The position numbers were made by a program, and so were the translations under genes. From assembly GCF_030812875.1 (NCBI RefSeq), contig NZ_JAUSTN010000002.1:1-64000 (forward strand): a stretch of DNA of 64,000 nucleotides. The letters are read 5' to 3'. The notes beneath the pieces were generated by a model. It ran no database searches and had not been told where the DNA came from. It saw only the letters and a list, made by a program, of their open reading frames with translations. The number at the start of each line of letters is the position of its first letter. The stretch's first letter is position 1. This document shows positions 60,745 through 64,000 of this stretch, piece by piece. The DNA is from Peptoniphilus_B koenoeneniae (GTDB lineage: Bacteria; Bacillota; Clostridia; Tissierellales; Peptoniphilaceae).

Positions 60745-60875
60745 AGCGCCAGACCTTATTGGTTAACGAGGAACGAAGTTATCGAAATTTCGGCGGATGC
60801 TTCGTAGGTACCACAGCCTAAACATCAAACAAATATGTAAGCAATTACAAAACAAAGTTGATGGAGTGGATCTCT
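60745..60875 (+). promoter_or_regulatory. glmS ribozyme/riboswitch
   Basis: Conserved core AGCGCCAGACC (60745 on), then AACGAGGAACGAAG, ATCGAAATTTCGGCGGATGC and CACAGCC, matching the glmS catalytic core; the downstream P4 helix is CATCAA (60823-60828) with TTGATG (60858-60863). Cleavage should occur between A60745 and G60746 when glucosamine-6-phosphate binds, destabilising the glmS mRNA. Confidence 0.95.
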
Positions 60876-60896
60876 AAATTATTTTTGGAGGTAAAT

Positions 60897-62723
60897 ATGT
60901 GCGGTATAGTATGCTATAACGGAGAAAAAGAGGCTTTAAATATAGTTCTTGAAGGCCTTGAAAAATTAGAGTATAGAGGTTATGACTCTTCAGGAGTTTC
61001 TATATTAAAAGATGGAATTAAAACTATTAAAAAAGCAGGTAAAATTCAAACTCTACTAAAAGAAATTGAAAAATCTTCTTTTGATTTAAATTCAAAAATT
61101 TGTATAGGACACACAAGGTGGGCAACTCACGGCGTTCCCACAGATATAAATGCTCATCCCCACAATTCTATGGATAATTCTATAAGTATTGTTCATAATG
61201 GGATAATTGAAAATTATCTAAGTATTAAAGAGGATCTTATTAAAAAAGGTGTTGAATTTAAATCTGATACTGACAGTGAAGTAATAGCTCAAGCCCTTGG
61301 AAAATATTATGAAAAAGATTTGTTGACAAGTGTTTTTAAAGTTAGAGAAATTCTTGAAGGAGCTTATGCTTTAGGAATAATTTCTTCTAAAGACCCAGGA
61401 GTTTTAATAGGTTTAAGAAATGATGCTCCTTTAATTGCTGGAATATGTGACGATGGAGTTATCCTTGCTAGCGATATTACAAGTATAATAGAACTTACTA
61501 AAAAAGTTATATATCTTGAAAACGGGGATCTTATTTATATTAAAGATGGAAAGTATAAAATTTATGATAAAAATAAAAATATAGTTCAAAGAGAAATTAA
61601 AGAAATAAATTGGACTTTTGAAGCTGCAAGCAAAGAAGGCTATGAACATTTTATGATTAAAGAAATTCACGAACAACCGCAAATGATTAAAGATGCTGTA
61701 AGTTTAAGAATTTCCAACGGATTTATAAAACTTTCAAATTCCTTTACAAAAGAAGAAATAGAAAATTTCTCCAATATTTATATTGTAGCTTGTGGAACTG
61801 CTTTTCATGCAGGAGAAGTTGGAAAATATCTTTTAGAAAAATATTTAAAACGCCCTGTCTTTGCTGAAATTGCATCAGAATTCAGATACAATGATCCCTT
61901 TATAGATGAAAATTCTCTTTTAATTGTTGTTTCTCAATCAGGAGAAACTGCTGACACTCTTGCAGCTATTAAAGAAACAAAAAGAAAGGGTGGAAAAGTC
62001 CTTGCCATTACAAATGTGGTAGGTTCTTCCATAGATAGAGAAGCAGATAAAGTTATGTATTGTTATGCAGGACCTGAAATAAGTGTGGCTTCAACAAAGG
62101 CCTACACTGCGCAAGTTATTGCTTTGTGTTTCTTAACTTTAGACTTTGCTTATAAGACAGGAAAAATTTCTCAAGAAGAATTAAAAGAATTTTTAGATGA
62201 AATGCAAAATCTTCCAAAATATATTGATGAAATTTTAGATAGAGAAGATGTTTTTAAATCTATAGCGGAAGAAATAAAGGATTCTTTCTCCTCATTTTAT
62301 ATAGGCAGAGGTCTCGATTATTTAAGTGCAAAAGAAGGTGCTTTAAAATTAAAAGAAGTAACTTATATTCACGTTGAATCTTTTGCTGCAGGAGAATTAA
62401 AACACGGATCTTTAGCTTTAATTGAAAATGGAACTCCGGCTTTTGCCGTAGCAACTCAAAAAAGACTTCTTGAAAAAACTCAATCAAATATAAAAGAAAT
62501 AACTGCTCGTGGAGGACATGTATATGGAATAGGAATTCACGATGAAAATGAACTTTTAGACAAAGCTTGCAAAAATGTATTTTATCTTCCTGAAACTAAA
62601 GAAGATTTAATGCCTATCTTAAGTGTAATACCTATGCAACTTCTTGCTTATTATACTAGCCTTGCAAAAGGAATTGATGTTGATAAGCCGAGAAATCTTG
62701 CAAAATCAGTAACCGTTGAATAA
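60897..62723 (+). CDS. glmS: Glutamine-fructose-6-phosphate aminotransferase
   Basis: First step of amino-sugar synthesis: fructose-6-phosphate plus glutamine gives glucosamine-6-phosphate. After Met removal, Cys at residue 2 (MCGIVCYNG) is the glutaminase nucleophile; GHTRWATHG lies near 75; two SIS domains follow (CGTAFHAGEVG and SQSGETADTLAA; then SAKEGALKLKEVTYIHVESF), and the end DKPRNLAKSVTVE is canonical. The ATG at 60897 is fixed by the catalytic Cys and by GGAGG upstream; the frame continues to 60858 without meaning. 608 residues. Confidence 0.97.
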   Translation: MCGIVCYNGEKEALNIVLEGLEKLEYRGYDSSGVSILKDGIKTIKKAGKIQTLLKEIEKSSFDLNSKICIGHTRWATHGVPTDINAHPHNSMDNSISIVHNGIIENYLSIKEDLIKKGVEFKSDTDSEVIAQALGKYYEKDLLTSVFKVREILEGAYALGIISSKDPGVLIGLRNDAPLIAGICDDGVILASDITSIIELTKKVIYLENGDLIYIKDGKYKIYDKNKNIVQREIKEINWTFEAASKEGYEHFMIKEIHEQPQMIKDAVSLRISNGFIKLSNSFTKEEIENFSNIYIVACGTAFHAGEVGKYLLEKYLKRPVFAEIASEFRYNDPFIDENSLLIVVSQSGETADTLAAIKETKRKGGKVLAITNVVGSSIDREADKVMYCYAGPEISVASTKAYTAQVIALCFLTLDFAYKTGKISQEELKEFLDEMQNLPKYIDEILDREDVFKSIAEEIKDSFSSFYIGRGLDYLSAKEGALKLKEVTYIHVESFAAGELKHGSLALIENGTPAFAVATQKRLLEKTQSNIKEITARGGHVYGIGIHDENELLDKACKNVFYLPETKEDLMPILSVIPMQLLAYYTSLAKGIDVDKPRNLAKSVTVE

Positions 62724-62726
62724 AAT

Positions 62727-62754
62727 TTAAGGCGACTTAAGGTCGCCTTTTTAT
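62727..62754 (+). terminator. Terminator after glmS
   Basis: AAGGCGAC / GTCGCCTT stem with a TTAAG loop followed by a T-run. Confidence 0.9.
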
Positions 62755-62828
62755 TTTACAAATTCCTATTAATAGACTTTTTTTTAAGCAAATAATATAA
62801 TAAGTAAAAAGGAGATTTGAAATTTTTA

Positions 62829-64000
62829 ATGATTTATTTTTATATACTTTCTTGGTTTATATTTTTGGTGCTTTCTTATAAATTCACCATAATTGAAAAT
62901 TCTTTTTTACATCTTTCCCCCACAAAAAAAGAAAAACTTATTGATGATGGAATTGATGTTAAATACATTGAAAAATTAAGCAAGGATGGAAAAATATATT
63001 CCACAACTTTAATAGGAGATTATTTTTCAAACGGTTTAAGTATAATTTTTCTTTCAATGACATTTTATAAAGCTTTTGGTAATAGATTTTTATATTTAGG
63101 TTGTATTCTGGGAATATTTTTTATTATATTGTTTGGTGAATCTCTTCCAAAACATATTGCTAAAAAAAATTATGAAAGTGTTATTGAAAAAAATAAAAAC
63201 TTTACCATATTTATTTTTTATTTTTTAAAACCTTTGGTATTTTTTATAAGGCTTCTTTTAAGCGGAATTTTTAAAATTTTTAAAATAAATTGGTCCTACA
63301 AAGAACCACTAATGACTGAAGATGATTTAAAAGATGCCGTAAGTATTTCTTTAAAAGAAGGAATTATTGATAAAAGTGAAGTTGGAATTATTGAAAATGT
63401 AATGGGCTTTAGAGATTCTTTTGCAAAGGATATAATGACTCCACGAACTGATATTGTTGCTCTTGATGTAAATTCAACTTATGAAGAAATCGCAAAGACA
63501 ATAAAAGAAGAAAATTTTTCAAGAATGCCAGTTTATGAAGATGATTTAGATAACATTTTAGGAATTCTCTATGTAAAAGATCTTTTCTCAAAAACTTTTA
63601 CCGGATCTCTTAAAGATAACTTAGACCTCTTAAAGCAACCCTACTATACTTTTGAATATAAGCCCATAGCAAATCTTTTTAATGAAATGAGACACAAAAA
63701 AATTTCCATTGCCATCGTCTCTGATGAATATGGAGGAACAGAAGGCATGATAAGCACCGAAGACTTAATTGAAAAAATTGTCGGAGAAATAAATGATGAA
63801 TATGATGAAGAAGAAGATATGGACTTTATAAAACTTGCTCCCAATAAATATTTAGTTGACGGTTCCATGAACGTTGAAGATTTAGGTCATCTTTTAAATA
63901 AGGACTTTGAAACTGAAGAATTTGATTCTGTTGCCGGTTATATTATTGAAAATATAGACAGGTTCCCTAAAAAAGGCGAAGATATTATTTTAAACAATAT
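62829..64000 (+). CDS. HlyC/CorC-type CNNM transporter, truncated by the window edge
   Basis: An open frame from ATG 62829 that runs off the right edge (about 390 residues visible). An N-terminal DUF21/CNNM membrane domain (about 1-145, several hydrophobic segments, with the hallmark FGESLPKHIAKK) is followed by a CBS pair (AKDIMTPRTDIVALDV with SRMPVYEDDLDNILGILYV, then SIAIVSDEYGGTEGMIS) and the start of the CorC C-terminal domain (YLVDGSMNVEDL). Such proteins act in Mg2+ or Co2+ efflux or resistance. GGAG is 14 nt before the ATG; an in-frame TTG at 62817 is only 2 nt from it, so the start is uncertain. Confidence 0.9.
   Translation, partial: MIYFYILSWFIFLVLSYKFTIIENSFLHLSPTKKEKLIDDGIDVKYIEKLSKDGKIYSTTLIGDYFSNGLSIIFLSMTFYKAFGNRFLYLGCILGIFFIILFGESLPKHIAKKNYESVIEKNKNFTIFIFYFLKPLVFFIRLLLSGIFKIFKINWSYKEPLMTEDDLKDAVSISLKEGIIDKSEVGIIENVMGFRDSFAKDIMTPRTDIVALDVNSTYEEIAKTIKEENFSRMPVYEDDLDNILGILYVKDLFSKTFTGSLKDNLDLLKQPYYTFEYKPIANLFNEMRHKKISIAIVSDEYGGTEGMISTEDLIEKIVGEINDEYDEEEDMDFIKLAPNKYLVDGSMNVEDLGHLLNKDFETEEFDSVAGYIIENIDRFPKKGEDIILNN

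Noticed and set aside
60858..60896. Upstream ATG extension of glmS
   Set aside because: It lies at the 3' end of the ribozyme and would bury the catalytic N-terminal Cys, which must directly follow the initiator Met.
1..64000. CRISPR array, prophage, insertion sequence or other mobile element
   Set aside because: No short regularly spaced repeats, transposase, integrase or terminal inverted repeats were seen; base composition looks uniform. The only sizeable direct repeats are inside the surface-protein gene.

Overview
The window is chromosomal DNA from a very AT-rich, low-GC Gram-positive anaerobe. Gene content (EtfAB with an acyl-CoA dehydrogenase, rubredoxin, glmS ribozyme, valine T-box, CsaB, Firmicutes-style PheST/ZapA/U32/MutS2 synteny) fits a clostridial or Tissierellia-like lineage such as the Peptoniphilaceae. 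The genus cannot be fixed from this sequence alone. I see no insertion sequence, prophage or CRISPR array. Most genes are on the minus strand and are packed into operons with 1-11 nt overlaps. In-frame GTG or TTG codons often lie inside the ribosome binding site; in those cases I moved the start to the correctly spaced codon.

Layout. 1-300: tandem minus-strand promoters firing off the left edge, probably into an rRNA operon. 301-2155: TPR protein and membrane protein. 2207-6827: branched-chain amino acid ABC transporter (livK-H-M-G-F). 7046-17451: pheS-pheT-zapA-U32-mutS2-argS. 17486-22945: lactate-type FAD dehydrogenase, acyl-CoA dehydrogenase, etfB, etfA, lrgA, lrgB in one operon, with an unrecognised HTH regulator divergent across a palindromic promoter region (23124-24566). 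24565-28815: tRNA-Cys, folate ECF S-component behind a tetrahydrofolate-riboswitch-like leader, typA, an anti-sigma-type ATPase, rubredoxin, tRNA-Pro. 28869-34881: cell-wall operon DUF5693-csaB-tagA/wecG ending in transketolase. 34985-36291: zinc-ribbon membrane protein, tRNA-Leu, apt. 36275-41158: operon mrp - thioredoxin-reductase-like - thioredoxin fusion - HAD - dinB - thioesterase. 41356-50276: CC/Se-motif protein; T-box-controlled valS-ansA-phosphatase; mtaD-trpS-pepF. 50296-52935: surface protein with 426-bp tandem repeats. 53087-54149: rpsD and a DUF2007 protein. 54114-57906: pepD, DUF1292 protein, radical SAM protein, P-loop protein and small genes. 57976-60675: ppiC, RelA/SpoT-domain protein, msrA. 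60692-64000: glmS behind its ribozyme and a truncated CorC/HlyC-type protein.

How the genes fit together. The clearest functional unit is the 17.5-24.6 kb region: a 2-hydroxyacid dehydrogenase, EtfAB and an acyl-CoA dehydrogenase can link lactate oxidation to enoyl-CoA reduction, and LrgAB homologues are known pyruvate carriers. Amino-acid import (liv), asparaginase, PepF and PepD suggest a peptide- and amino-acid-fermenting lifestyle. RNA-based control is rich: a T-box, a glmS ribozyme, a likely THF riboswitch, a possible S4 leader and an intercistronic hairpin in the liv operon.
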